Assembly (NCBI GenBank): GCA_018881555.1
Contig: JACAXG010000061.1
Span: 3,950,036-4,014,035 of the forward strand
Source of the DNA: Amblyornis subalaris
Lineage: Eukaryota; Chordata; Aves; Passeriformes; Ptilonorhynchidae
DNA: 64,000 nt
Reading direction: 5' to 3'
The notes below the pieces were generated by a model. It was not told the DNA's origin and did no database searches. It worked only from the letters and a program-made list of their open reading frames with translations. Positions 40,541 through 53,219 of this stretch are shown one piece after another (within the stretch, counting starts at the first letter, position 1; every line of letters begins with the position of its first letter). The position numbers and the translations under genes are program-made.

Positions 40541-42614
40541 GATTTTAATCAGTTCAGTTGTTTTTTTAGAGGATTGACCACAAAATAAATACTCTTTTCC
40601 CATCTGAGAATATTTGCATTACTAGGAGCCATATAGGGATGAAGCTTAAAATTCGGGGTTGGTTTACTTTTTCTAGCTGTCTCCTCTGAAAAGAAAAACA
40701 GCTCTTCATTTGAAGACAGTCAGCACCATAATTTTAAATGCGTGGGCATATCCATCTCCAATGCATAAGACATCAGAAAATTTTTAAAAGTCCATTTCTG
40801 AGACTGCCAAACAGCTCAGCCAGTGCAAACATCTACCTGCTTGAATTCTTAAACACTGAGCAAGCAGGGGAATCAGCTATAAAAGAGGAAAGCTTCTGGT
40901 TTATCAAATGTGAAACCCAAATGCTTAATTTCACTACATAACAAGTAAGCTTCCTAAAAGACTATTAATTTGTTTATATTATGCACCTGTAGCATTTTTC
41001 ATTGGGTTTTTTTTCTGAGATATATAAACCTTCTGGGAAAAATAACCATTGCTGTGGAATAACTAACATGGGCTATTCAGATTACTTCAGCTTTCAGAGA
41101 GGTTGTGGCCCAGGATTTCTCAAACCTCATCTCAGTGACAGTCTCAGCCAGATCAGCTCTCTATCCATGGTTCCATCCCGCAGTGGTTATTGTTATTTCA
41201 CCACAAATTTAAATGACCTAAAAGTAATTTAAGTGTGGAGAGCATGAGCTAGTGGCTCTGAAGGCATCGTTGTGATATCACACAAACCATACAGCTGTCT
41301 GGGTGGGGACTGGGAGAAAACCCAGTGACTGGCTCTATTTTGGAGATATAAATTTCACCCCAGGAGTGGAGCTACTGCCACCAGCCTGCTTATTCAGGGA
41401 TGCATGGCAATGAGCTTTATGAAAACCCTTAGATAACTGGCACCGAAGTCTCCATCCGAAAAAACATTCAGTTGCGAGATCTGGCCTATGGAGCATAATA
41501 CAATAATATGTGGCAACATATCTGAGTCTATACTGTCCTAAATCACAACACCTTTCTAATTTTCACATGATCCATAAGAGCATAATCAAGTCCAAAATTC
41601 TGTCACAGTAGGGAGTCCTCACTTTCTCTCACTGTCATGCATAGTATGGACAGGCTTACAAAAAACACCTGTAACTGGAGCTGTGAACAGCTGAACTTCA
41701 ACAGAGGGCAATTGACAAATATTTCAAGTTCATCTTTAGATCTAATATCCTCAATGGTTCCTTTGCAGAGTAAAATACCTTTGTTTAGGCATTATAGTGC
41801 ACAAGTCTTCCTAGAAGGATCTTGGTTAAGATAAGCTGAAGTCCTGCCTTTTAATCTTTTAGGACCCTGGCTCCGTGTGTTGTTATTTACGATCAACTCC
41901 AGAATTCTGCAATGTTGTGACCTCATCTTAGTGTCTAACATTAGGTGGGAGATGTGCTTTGCTCCCCTGGCACTGTAATGCTATTGCTGAGGACAAAAGG
42001 TGTCCTCTGTCAGGGGAGGACATCTGCAAGTGTTCTGATAAATCAGATTGCCTAAAGATTTTTTTTTTCTTTTCTTTTTAATTAAAAAAAAATCGAGTGA
42101 AATAAGCCATTTGAAAATTGTGATAGATAAATTGTCCAAGAAACTGCAGCATACAGAGAAGATTCAGGACCCAGAGTCTGGCAATTTCTTTGAAATTTCA
42201 CACAAATCGAGATGACAAACAGATGGCACAGTTAGGAAAATCTAGAAGGCAAAATATAGCCCCCATGTCACTTCAATGATGCCTCTGCTTATCACAGCCA
42301 GTATTTTAAATCAACTTAGAAAGTATTTTTCTAAATCATAAAACTCTCTTGAGCTCTATTTTCTAAAGACAAACTGGTCTGTGAAGATGCATCAGTCAAG
42401 CAGAAGATTAATTCCTGTTGTACCAAGTTGTTGTTTTTGGCACAGAAGTCAATATTTATAGGACAGAAAGCAGCTGTAGCATGCAAGTTAGCATAGTGCA
42501 TAAATCTTTGCAGCAGGTTATAGCAAGATGATGATACTATCCACAGGTAACACGATGGAAGCACTGCCACAACAGAGCCTTCCTAATGGTGGTCATCCAT
42601 TTACCAGTGTGAGC
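40541..42614. other. Gene-free flank
   Basis: No gene or transposon is recognised. A T-tract followed by an A-tract (ttttttttttcttttctttttaattaaaaaaaaa-type) lies at 42059-42093. The sequence is CpG-poor. Confidence 0.6.
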
Positions 42615-43060
42615 CACGCTAATGAGGTCACACTGATTCACTTCATGTCATTTCCCCTTTGGAAGCAATCAGCGCAAATATAAACCAGTAATACATTAGA
42701 AGAGGTCACCCAGCGCAGTAGCTCTGTAAAGAGCGAGCTGTTTGTATAGGACTCTGAGCCAGATCCAAGCCTGCCTGGAGCAATAGGACGTGTGGCTACT
42801 GACAACAGGGCCTGGGAAGCAGATTAACCCCCCGTCCCCATGAAAGCTGGCTGAGGCAAAGTGCTGCTCTCGGCTTTGCCTGTGGTGCGGTTCTTCATCC
42901 CGCCTCTCTCATCACCCCGCCACATCAGTGATGGGGGTCGCGGGAAGGGCAGGGGGTTAACTCTCAATTTTCATTCTGCTGATTGAAGCTTTTGCCTCCT
43001 GCTTGGTGATGCTGGATGGCAGCTTTGGGGCAGCAGAGGGACAGAGGCACGGCACTGCCA
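42615..43060. promoter_or_regulatory. Isolated CpG-containing patch in the desert
   Basis: CpG dinucleotides recur here (near 42618, 42673, 42714, 42730, 42790, 42833, 42870, 42887, 42901, 42917, 42939-42941) in a flank where they are otherwise scarce. Two AGGTCA nuclear-receptor half-sites lie at 42625-42630 and 42703-42708, and a CTCF-like CAGCAGAGGGACA starts at 43031. It could be a distal enhancer or the promoter of an unannotated non-coding RNA about 13.5 kb beyond HOXA1. No splice-supported transcript can be drawn from sequence alone. Confidence 0.35.
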
Positions 43061-45530
43061 GAAGTTGTGGCAGATGTGGTTCTGCTTCCCTTACAGGGGG
43101 ACAAGAGACTTGTCATTTGACAGACGTACTGACCCCTGCCCCATCACTCCACCTCTCTTGCCTGATACACTAGCAATGAGACACCCATTCTCCCTTTCCT
43201 CCCCAACAGAGACCTGGTGTGGTCAGCAACAGGGTCAGGGCACCTTGGCTAAAGCCTGACCAGTGAAGTGTCTTGGGCAAGCCCCATCAATCCCCAGCCC
43301 TGCCTTCCATACCTTCAGCCCAGCAATCATTCCCTTCCATGGCATATGATGAGCTCTGCAGAGGAGAGGCTAGAGCTGATCTAATTTTTGACGTGCAAGG
43401 TTATACAGTCTCCATATCTCTGTCAGCCCTTTTCCCAGTGTTTAAATTGAGGATATCAGATCCCTTCCCACACAAAATGTTATCTCTAAAAGTAGAAGTG
43501 AAGGAAGTTCAGCCTGTCAAAGTACTCGGATATTTCTCTCCATTCTTGAGAACGCTGTCATGCCAGATGTTGGGTTCCTGGCACCTTTCACATGAGTGCA
43601 GCTACTCACATACAAGGCCATATGCAGTTTCAATCCCATGGCTTTCTCTCTAGCCACTGATGTGCTAGCTCTGACATTTGCAGCCTCACTTGACCAAATT
43701 ATATGTCATTTTAGGCAAAGATGTTTGAAATTTAATGTTCAATATATGCAGATTGAGCCCACATGGGAAGGAAATACTGTAGAAATGTGGAACACCCTTA
43801 TATGAATTTATCAGTGTACATTCTGCATGCTTTATAAATTTCACTAGCATGATCATCTATTTTATTCCTAGAAGAGAAAAAGCTATTTTAATTTCTTGAA
43901 ATAGACAACAGAAAGAGATTGACTTGAAATAAACAAAATAGCTGAAATTAAATTTTCTTGGCAAGATTTGCGTGTGTTGTTCGTCAAATAAATGTACATT
44001 ATGCCTTGCACTGTTACTCAGCTGTGATCCTGTAATGTGTTCGCTGCATCCTGTCAGACATATGATCCTTTGTCCCATAATAGACCCAACTATCTCACAA
44101 CCAGCTGAGCTCAGGGTCATCCCAGGGTCAGGCTGGTTAAAGATGGCTGTCAGTTCTCTGCCTGACTCACAGACGAACTTTAAATCACCTTTATCTTACT
44201 TGTGCTGATGCTTTCCAGCCATCACTGCAGGAGCTGCAGCATCTATGTACAATGCAGGGAAATGTCTTAGAGCATCCCTGAAAATTTCTCTGTGGATATG
44301 CAATGTGCAGAGCACCCAATATAAAGAAAGAGCAGCTTGATGTATAATGTGAAATGGGAACTATTTCAAATACCTTTATGCAAGGTAGTTAACAGTATGG
44401 TTCTCATCCATCTTGCAAATGAAAACAAGAATTCAGAGGGTTAAATATCACCTTTCAGATCAGAAATATAATTATTACTTAGCCTGAAATTTCCAGCAAA
44501 AAGAGTATTTGCATAAGAAGGACAGATAATCTGGGAAATGCATCACCTAATGTTTTTATTGTGATAAATACCTCTCTTCAGATTCTGAAGCTATACAACT
44601 TCTTAATGTTTGTCACTAGTCTCCACGGTATAGAGGAAAGACAGGCCTTAATTGTAAATTTACACATGCTTTATTACCAGTGCAATGGCATGAACACATT
44701 TAACAGGATTGTCATTCCAGTTAATTATGCTGATTCTGACATGTACCTATCTCATCTAAAATTGATAGTGCCTTTCGACCAGTTAGTAGCATCACAATGT
44801 GTTGTATCTTTCTCTCTAAGGTTAAGCATGTTAGGGGCCAGAGAATGGCAGGAGAAAAGAGTCCCTGCATACTAAGTAAGCACTGACAGCTCCACAGCCA
44901 AACCTCCTTTTAAGAAAACTGTGGATAGCTGAACCTCAGCACATGTTCTGCATTTCTATGTGTGCTCCAGCCCCAGCACACCTGCCCCAGGCAAAAACAA
45001 TGATCTCCATTATGCCTAATAGTAAACAACACTGTTCCAGCCCCTCAGAAACTCTTGTCCTTGTTCACAATGTGTAATAGCAGGCACCCAAGCAGATGGT
45101 AACACTTATTAAAGGTATTAGAGTAGAAGAAAAGACGGCAGAAAAGGAGGCAACTATTAGAGAACTCATTTTGACAAGGGAAAAAACAACTTCCATGTTT
45201 TCCCCGCAGCAGAATTCTGAGTCTGTGGCTTCCAGACTGAAGAAATTGAGGGAAGACATGAAATCAACAGCAAACAGCAAATAAGCATCCAATGAGAATA
45301 AAACACCATCCTTACCCTCAGCAGAGTTATCAATGCTCAGATTAAAGCCTCACTTTCAAACCTCACGCTGAGAAGGCGGCAGAAATCTGGGGAAACCGTC
45401 CATACTCTTTTCCTTCCCACACACCCTAGTATAAACCTGGCGGGGCATTCCGGAAAGGAAATGGAGGTACTTATATCTTAGAGTCACACCTGGGCGACAA
45501 GGGTAATATTTTCAGATTGTCTAAATTAGA
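43061..45530. other. Gene-free flank
   Basis: Frames of up to about 126 codons (43273-43653) show no domain and no codon-level signature I trust. A 62-codon charged frame at 45096-45284 also resembles nothing I know. No RNA gene or repeat is recognised. Confidence 0.6.
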
Positions 45531-45693
45531 GGAAGGAAGGAAGGAAGGAAGGAAGGAAGGAAGGAAGGAAGGAAGGAAGGAAGGAAGGAAGGAAGGAAGG
45601 AGGGAAGGAAGGAAGGAGGGAAGGAGGGAAGGAAGGAAGGAAGGAAGGAAGGAAGGAAGGAAGGAAGGAAGCAAGAAAGGAAGGAAGGAAGGA
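45531..45693 (+). repeat. (GGAA)n microsatellite
   Basis: This near-continuous GGAA/AAGG tetranucleotide array is pure from 45531 to about 45598, then interrupted by GGGAA variants and by one gcaagaaa imperfection near 45671. All purines are on the plus strand. It gives rise to artificial Lys/Glu/Gly-rich and Pro/Ser/Phe-rich frames on the two strands. Repeated GGAA is an ETS-factor core, but no function is implied. Confidence 0.95.
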
Positions 45694-48600
45694 GATAACT
45701 GCTTTTGTAAAAAATGTATTAAAAATTCTTCAAGTCATTCATTTTCTATCGTGATCCACAAGTCTTTTAAAGGAAAGAAAGATTTTGTACTATATCAAAA
45801 GCATAAAAACATGGGTGATGGTAGACAAGCTAAAGAGTGCAAAAACCTGGAAGAAAAATCCTTGAGGAATTAAAAATACATAAAGGAATAGCAATCCTGT
45901 TGGACGGTCGTGTGAAGTGTAACTTGAAAGGCCTCTATGTAATATAGCAATTTCACACTGTGCTTGGGAAAGGAAGAGATACCACCACTGGAGTCTCTCC
46001 TCTCTGTGCTGTGCCCTGCTCCTGCCCAGTCTGGGCAACAGTCTCTCCTTCCAGCTGCCCCACTGATCCATAGCCAACAATCTTGGGGACAGTGGCAGCT
46101 ATGTCCAACAAAGCCCCTGCACAGTTGTCCATCTTCTTTCCTCACATAAACTTTTTGATCACCCTCATCCTAACCTAGATTATAGCGATGGAAGAACTGC
46201 ACCAAAGGCTGGAGAACCTAAGTTCATGAAGTCTGGAAAACTGGAAAAGATTGGATCATCAGTGAATGGATCCTGAAGAGGTTGTCTCAAGATTTGGATA
46301 AGCATCTGGGAAACATCTAGATAAAGCTTTATTTTTAAATTTTTTTTAAATAGGGGAGGACAACGGATGCAAGGAGGGATTCATTTCCTCCTTTTTCCTA
46401 AAAAGAAATTTTGCAGCTCTTCAGCTTTTCAGTGCATCTAGAATTCATTTTGCTGGTCGAGAAAAAGCAGTATTTTCAGTAGTGGCATTCTGGCTAAGCA
46501 CACATACTCCTGCTCACAATTAAAGGGATGTTCTCACATGACGGCTCGAATGAAAGGTCCTTATATATGGCAGGAATGTCCTTCAGATCCAGCTGGCAGG
46601 ATCTCTGGAACAGAGCATGGTGCCCGCCTTCGGACAAACTCACATTAAGCAGGTGTGCCTCAAGACAGTGCTGCTGACAGACTTCATTCCTTTCTCCCTT
46701 GTCTTTTGGAGCTCAGATAGTGTTCACCTCATGAGTAATTTGACTTTTGAGGCTACTTCCACAGTTCTTTTTCTGAGAAGCTCCCAATTGAAACTACTAG
46801 GCCTTTTTATACAGCACAAATACAGCAGGAGTTAACATTTTGTCGTGAAAGGAAATTTTCTATTCGATGCCTGCTGGCATTTTTTTACTCTAAATATTTT
46901 ACTACAATAAAAAAAAAAATAAGTCCTATCATCTGAGATGGGAACAATAAATCTTAGATTATTTAATTTTCACTTAAATGCAGATTGCTTTTTTCCAAAG
47001 GCTGATATATATCCCTCTCCCTGGAGAATATTTAGAGATAAACAAACCTAATTTTAAGGCTCAGGCTGGACTTCATCACTTTTAGTGCTGCTCCTCCAAA
47101 CTAATATGGAATTGCACTAAACAAAAGACCTGCTTCAAGGATTAAAAGCATGAAAAAACATGCCTCATTCTCCTGAATCCTAAAGGACGCACCCATGCAC
47201 CCTTAGATCAATCTTTTCCTTCAACACGGACACCTCAGACATGTCAGCACACGGGGCAGCTCTCAAAGGTGCTTCACCAAGGAAAATGGCAATTGGAATT
47301 TTCTATTTGTAGTAACAGCATCCTTCTCACTCTGAGTGCAGACACCAGGGGTACAGGGGACACTGTGCAGCTGCATCGGGATCGCTGTCCCACATGGCTG
47401 AACATGCATGCTGCCCTCAAGGAAGGGGGCCAGGTTCCTCTCAGCCAACACACACCTGAGAGCAGTTAATATTGCTCAGCTCTTCCATTCATCTCCCAGC
47501 CATTTTTTGGTCTCTAAGAGAAGAGGAATTTTATGAAATAAAGATCTAAGGACTGCAAACATGTGTGCAAAGGAGGCAGGGGCAGGAAGTGTGACTAACC
47601 TTGTAGCCCATGTGAGAGGTTGCTTTGCTTCTAGACCAAAGGGGAGGAGGCCTGATCCTGCTCCCGTGCTAGATAAGCAGATATCCTCCAGGCAAGCAAA
47701 CCTGGCAACAGGCTGAAATCATGGTGAGAGTTGAAATGCTTGTTTTTCTATATGCACAACAAACCACAAACGTTGACAGAAAAGTAAAAGAACATCTGCT
47801 CATGCTGATCTATGAATGCTTTTCCTGGATCCATTAACTTCCCTTCTTTGTCTGTCTCTCTTTTTTTCCTAAACTGAAAATTATCATTTTAAATATTCAA
47901 GGCTTTCGTTTCTCTATTAATCAAATTAAATCTCCTTAGCTACAGTTACAATACTCTGTGAGGTCCTTTGACCAAAGACTATTTGCCTTGCAATTAGAAC
48001 TCATTTTTAATACAACAGGGGGGAAGTAGAGAACCACAGCTTTAGAATCAATATAACTATAAATTACATGGAAAAGGAAATGGTAGCATCCTAGCTTGAA
48101 ACAACAGATTTATTATCAAGGAGGATAGTATTTTATCAACAGAGTACATAAGTTTTATAAAGAAAGAGAGAAGAAGACACACAGAGAGAAATCAATGTTA
48201 ACACGGGCTCACGGTTGCTTTAAATGCTGCATTTGTGGTAACTAATTTTCATTTTTTATTTTAATTTGTAAAATGTCACTTTGAAAAATGGTTAGTGGCT
48301 AAAAAATTCTGTCTGCAGTATTTTCTAAGGCAAAACTCCACTGATTTTAATGAAAAAGATCTGTGGAAGAAGGTCCCATTATTTGTTCTGTATTTTATCC
48401 TGATTAAGACTGGTTACTAAAGGACCTCCTCCATTCCCATATTTTGGACCATATTATAGTTCAGGTTGCAGCCAAGATTTGTATTTAAACTTTAAAGATT
48501 TGCATTTATTTTGATTCACACCTGTGGGATAGGGTGAGAAAAATTGTTCTTTCTGATGGCAGCAAATATTTTAAACGCATCACCTTCCCCTTCCACAACC

Positions 48601-50400
48601 AGGATTCATCTGTGGTTGCTTGTATATAGGATACAAAAAAAACCCTGAACCTCTGATCGGAAGATTTCTTCCTAGATTTCCACTGCTTTCAGTGCACATT
48701 CTGCCCTGCTGTCTTTTCAGTGAAAAGCAAAGGGGAAATTTTTGCTCTTTGTTGAATATGGAGTTTGCAGTTAGGGCCTGGTCCAAAGCCTAGGATAGGA
48801 GTTATGTTGTCTTCTGTTTCAGCTCCAGCAAAAGTGGGAGCCACCCTGTATGGTTGACCAGTCTCAAAACACATCATCATGTTCAAAAAAGGGGATTACA
48901 TAGAGATTATCTGGATTTCTAGAATCTCTCATCTCATCTGCAATCAAACTGTCTTGTTAGAGGATCCTCAGCAGAATTTTCAGTGGTTTTGGCTCTGTTC
49001 CTTATACACTTTACTGTATAAACGCTATTCAAAGCCTGGGCTGAGAAAGATGTGATCTGAGCAGAGAAAATTTCTCTTTACTGGTGGATTACCAGGCTCA
49101 GCGAGGCTAATTTTTGGATTTGCAGATTTGTAGGTCTCAGGTGAGCTGAGTCTCTCTGAGCAACAAGCCACAGTAGGTCCCACTCAAAGCCAAGATATGT
49201 AACAGGTACTCTGAGAACATTCAAATCTCTCAGTTTGTGAGCGGACTTGAAAGAAGCTTGGGCAGTGCCTTTTCACATGAATCTAAGTTCTTGGGGAACA
49301 TACATGTTCCTATGGATATACACACTGCATGTTTCCTGTGCAGTGTGATCTGAGTTGTGTAATTGAAGACAGGTCTTCTCAGACCCTTCTTGCCTCACCT
49401 ATTTTCATAAACTCTTCCTTGCCTCATAGCACTGTCAGAAATACAGAAAATAAAATATACACGGGGATGTAATAAACTGCAAAGCCCCATGGGGTCCTAC
49501 CTGTCTGCAATACCCACTTCTGTGTCTCAACATATTGTTCATGTTAATACTGTTTGCTGGTAGGAGTGTTCCTCCAAGATAACATTTTTGTGCAGTGAAA
49601 TATGCACGGCTCTCAGATGGCTCAGCTCAGATGGGATCACCTTTCAGTTTCTAGACAGCATTATTTTTTTTCACCCTTTTTTTTCCCATCACAGCACGAG
49701 GAACACAACACTACCCCACCAATGCATTTTGTTTTATGACCCATCTGTTCACAGAACCATGCATGGATGTTAAATCCACTGATAGTGTAGAGCAGTGCTG
49801 AAGGGATTTTATTTCTTGCAAAACAAAGTAATCTGTTGAAGTGCCTTCCTTTGCTGGGTGCTAGTGGGAATATTTTACAACTATGCTAAGAAAATAAATT
49901 GAGGCTTGGATGACATTTCCACTGTAACAGATGCTTTGCACAAGAGTTATTTGAGATAACAGACATGTTGCAAAAGTAAAGAAAAAGCTTTCTTTTATTG
50001 GAACAGAAGAGTTTCAATTAAAACTGTGTAGAAATTCCCACCTCTGTGGCTTAGCCCCTTCCATGACCTTCGCCTTCTTATGAAGGCAGTGAGAAGTTTG
50101 GACAAGTGGTTGTTCTCCAAGACTCCTCTGATATGCCCCCATTGCTCCCAGAAGGGGTCTGTGATTTATACAGATGTGCTTTGCACCCGAAGGTTCGCTG
50201 GTGTGCAGTGGAGGAGGCCCCCTATTTCCACCACCAGCCTCATCCTCACCTCCATCTCTTTTCATTACTTAACGAACCTGGTCTCCTGTGTTTTCTCTGC
50301 TCTTTATTGCTTGTCACCAGGGCTGAGTGACTGCTGAAGATGAGAGGGGATGAGGAGTGTGAAGAGGGAAGCTTCTGCCTTTGGTCTGAGCCTGACGAGA
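45694..50400. other. Gene-free flank up to the CpG transition
   Basis: No gene is recognised. AT-rich unique blocks near 46900-47050 and 47870-48060 look like possible conserved non-coding sequence. The second holds CTTTGACCAAAG, an inverted pair of TCF-like halves, near 47967-47978. This is the last CpG-poor part before composition changes at about 50.4 kb. Confidence 0.55.
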
Positions 50401-50639
50401 AATGATGAAAAACACATGGGCTATGAAAAAGTCCAGTCCAACTTTCTGTTTACCGAGCTCCCTAGAAACGTCAACATCTGTCACCAAGTTACCCCTAAAA
50501 GGGGCACCCCCTTGCTACAGGACCCCGATGGCAGGACCCATCCCTCTTCCCCCAGAACGGGCTGGAGCGGAGGGGTGTTGACAGAGGGAAAAGGAGGTTA
50601 TCCGGGATTTGGTGATGGTTGTATTAATAGACAAAGGAC

Positions 50640-50915
50640 ATCAGAAGCGATATCCCTGGCTCAGCGCTGCGGTGCTACCTCAGCCTCGGCCAGCCGGCCC
50701 GCAGCCCCCCGCCAGCGGAGAGGGGGTGGGGGCCGGGACACCCTTCGGGTGAGCCTGACTCTTGGCCTCCCCGCAGACGGGTCCTGAGAGAGAGTCCCGC
50801 TGAGCTGGGTGCGGAGGAGCGCGGCCGCTGCTTCCCGCGCCCCCGCGGGCCCCGGGCAGGAGCGGAGCCGAGCGGGCCGGCGGTCGCAGCCCCGCTCCGT
50901 TTTTATTACAATTCA
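50640..50915. promoter_or_regulatory. CpG island without a visible gene
   Basis: This is a dense run of CpG and GC-rich sequence (for example gcggccgctgcttcccgcgc near 50820) about 5.5 kb beyond the HOXA1 stop. Immediately after it, to about 51050, the sequence is AT-rich yet keeps many CpGs. It could be a HOXA-domain enhancer or the start of a non-coding RNA. Open frames across it are GC-driven and have no recognisable product. Confidence 0.55.
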
Positions 50916-51960
50916 CACAACGAATTTTCTTCGTATTAGTAATTTCCCGAAGATCAAATACGAAGACAGCTGCGAATGTAATCGATCTCTACAAAATGCG
51001 TTAGCGAAGTGTTCAGTCAAAGTAGATATTTCCTTGGATTTCTTTCTCTTTTTTTAGTTTATAATAGTCGATAGCGTATTGCTGTTTTTCTTTTTCTCTT
51101 TCTTTTCTTTCCTTTTTTTTTTCCGTGGCAGAGGGTTACAGCCCCGCCTGGGTTAGAATTAGAAAATGCGTAAGCAGCTATGGGCAAAGCCAAGCTTATC
51201 AGATGCAAACAGGAACCGCTGGGCAGCGCCGAGACGCCGGGCAGGCATCGACACAGGCACCGGGGCAAACACCGGGGCAGGGCGCGCACGTCCCCTGGCT
51301 CTCGACCCCTCGGACACTTCCTACGACTCTGGAGGGCAAAACGCTCCGTGAGTCCCGCTGGCTGCACCACATCTGAGACCGATGTGACTATAGGCACAAG
51401 AGCAGTTTGTGACTGAGTTTGGCTTCCTACCTCCCGCTGTCCCCTATTTGATGCTTTTCTTTTTGCCACTTTTACTTTCTTGAGCGGGAGAAGTTTTGCA
51501 ATACATTGAGTTTGTATTTATAAACTGGGCACTCGGAAAAGTCATCAACTGGCTATTCGTTTAATTCTAGTCGAGGCTGATCATTATACGACCACATTTT
51601 TATAAGAGCCAGTAGTTGCGATTTAACTTTGTGAGATATACATTTTCAAGGAAAATGGATTGGAAAGCCGACATAATGGTAAAAGTAATAGTTGAAACAT
51701 TCTCCGTGTGGAACAAAGGCTTAAAATATGTCACTGCCCCATAAAAAGCAGCACAGAAGCGTTTTCCGCACCCATTTCTGCTCGTATTAGAGAAATGTAT
51801 AATCCTTTTGAAGTTATATGCCAAAGAGGACTCCTTGCAGGATCAAAACCAACAAAGTTTTCCCCCGAATTCCTAGGCACAAGAGAGGACTTCTTTTCCC
51901 CAGAACGCCCATTGATTTCATTGGTCTTTCCGAGCTTGAANCGGGAGTAACTGTGACCTG
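50916..51960. other. AT-rich non-coding DNA with retained CpG
   Basis: The base composition resembles the desert, but CpG occurs repeatedly (50931, 50944, 50958, 50970, 50983, 50999, 51005, and many between 51230 and 51790). This is typical of long unmethylated developmental-gene domains. A pyrimidine tract lies at about 51085-51122. One N is at about 51941. No gene is recognised. Confidence 0.6.
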
Positions 51961-51966
51961 CAATAT

Positions 51967-51989
51967 TTTATGACACATAAACCATAAAA
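51967..51989 (+). promoter_or_regulatory. Cluster of three CDX-type sites
   Basis: Three caudal (CDX) type motifs lie within 23 bases: TTTTATG at 51967-51973, CATAAA at 51976-51981 and CCATAAAA at 51982-51989. CDX factors act on HOX clusters during axis elongation. The motifs are short and AT-rich, so clustering rather than any single site is the evidence. Confidence 0.35.
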
Positions 51990-52067
51990 GAATAACGTTA
52001 ACAATGAAAGTCGGCCAAGTAGTGTGCCTGGGGGAGAAAAGGAATGTTTGTCTTGGAAAAGGTGCAA

Positions 52068-52231
52068 GGGAAAAGGGAAAGAGAAAGAGGGAGAGAAAGA
52101 GAGAAAAAGGAGAAAGACAGACTAAAAAAAAAAGATGAAAAGAAGGAAAAAAGAGAAAGAACGGAAGAAAGAAGAAGAGAAGAGAAGAGAAGAGAAGGAA
52201 GGAAGGAAGGAAGGAAGGAAAGGAAAGAAAG

Positions 52232-52266
<35 letters not shown>

Positions 52267-52267
52267 A
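52068..52267 (+). repeat. Purine (GA/GGAA/GAAA) simple repeat tract
   Basis: About 200 bases are almost all purine on the plus strand: mixed GGGA/GAAA units, an A-run near 52127, GAAGA and GGAA arrays near 52180-52220, and a GAAA array to 52267. The lysine/glutamate/arginine-rich frame it creates is an artefact of the repeat. Confidence 0.92.
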
Positions 52268-52454
52268 TCTCTTAAATTACATTATATATTTATTTATACA
52301 TCTATTATTAATTTCCTCATTTATGTAATCCTTTTTTGTGGCTACCAATTTACTGTGATCTCACCGAGCTGATTACTAAAGGAAAACAAACAGGAGATTT
52401 TGCTCCTAAGCTTGCGTGGAAAATATTCCTAAACTACCCTTTCCCCCACCAAAA

Positions 52455-53100
52455 AAAATGACAGCTCCCTCTTCCCGCCCGGTCCAGCGCCCGGCCGTGC
52501 CGCGGGCGGCAGCCGCCTCCTCCAGGGCCCTCCCCAGAGCGGCGCTGCCGCCCAGGCTCTCCCGCGGGAAGAGCATCCCCGGGGCCTGGCCGGGAGCTCA
52601 TCGCCTTTCGTGCCCAGGGTCCCCCGGCAATTCCTCGGTGGGAGGGGGCATCGCTCCTGAGAAGCAATTTGCCGGTGAAAAGCCGCTCGACTCTATAGCC
52701 CAAACGTGAGCTGCCATTAGAGAGTTACTAATTAAGCATGCATTTATGCAGTGATTATGTGAACTTTGGCCTTTGAAGAGTCCCAGCAATTAACGGCGAC
52801 GTCTATCGCGTTTTGCCCAGATTTTTACTCTTTTCCCATCCAGGACGGAGAGGAGACCACGGCTCCACCAGCGCCTCCAGCTGCCGGGTGCGTCTCGAGC
52901 CATGCCCTTCCACCCACCGCCGCTGCTGAGGAAAAAGCCTCAAGCTCCCCTCCCTTTGCCCCCGGACCCTCGCTTGAAAATGCCGGGTCCTTTGCGGAAT
53001 GTTTTTTTTCCCGCACTCCAGTACCTCTCGCCGGGGATACCCGCCTGAACGCCGGCGTCGGATGCAGCGCGGACGCGGGGGAGATGCCGAGTTTTTGCTC
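52455..53100. promoter_or_regulatory. CpG-rich segments flanking an AT-rich core, HOXA1 3' region
   Basis: Two CpG-rich segments (about 52475-52660 and 52830-53095) flank an AT-rich core at about 52695-52790. The core contains TAATTAAGC, TTTATGC and a TCF/LEF-type CCTTTGAAG at 52770-52778. With the RARE 200 bp away this forms a plausible composite regulatory region for HOXA1, responsive to WNT and retinoic acid. The TCF assignment is motif-based only. Confidence 0.45.
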
Positions 53101-53219
53101 TCTCGGGATAACAGCGGAAAGTGGTTAAAAATTACTAAAAATCGGCTGGGCAAAAATGAGAGGAAAGTTGTCGCTGTCGGGGATACAGCGAGAGGGAGAG
53201 AGAGGGAGAGGGATGACTC

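Noticed and set aside
45096..45284. A 62-codon charged, possibly helical frame
   Set aside because: No family is recognised, its length is within chance, and no supporting splice or promoter signals were found.
45485..45505. Alu-like phrase 'cctgggcgacaa' before a purine tract
   Set aside because: Only a dozen bases match, no other Alu sequence surrounds it, and Alu is restricted to primates, which conflicts with the CR1 evidence.
45517..45873. Lys/Glu/Gly-Arg repeat protein frame
   Set aside because: It is produced entirely by the GGAA microsatellite.
1..50400. SKAP2, the expected neighbour in mammals
   Set aside because: No exon, promoter island or protein similarity to SKAP2 was seen. 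It presumably lies beyond position 1.
52044..52328. Highly charged 94-codon frame
   Set aside because: It is produced by the purine simple-repeat tract.
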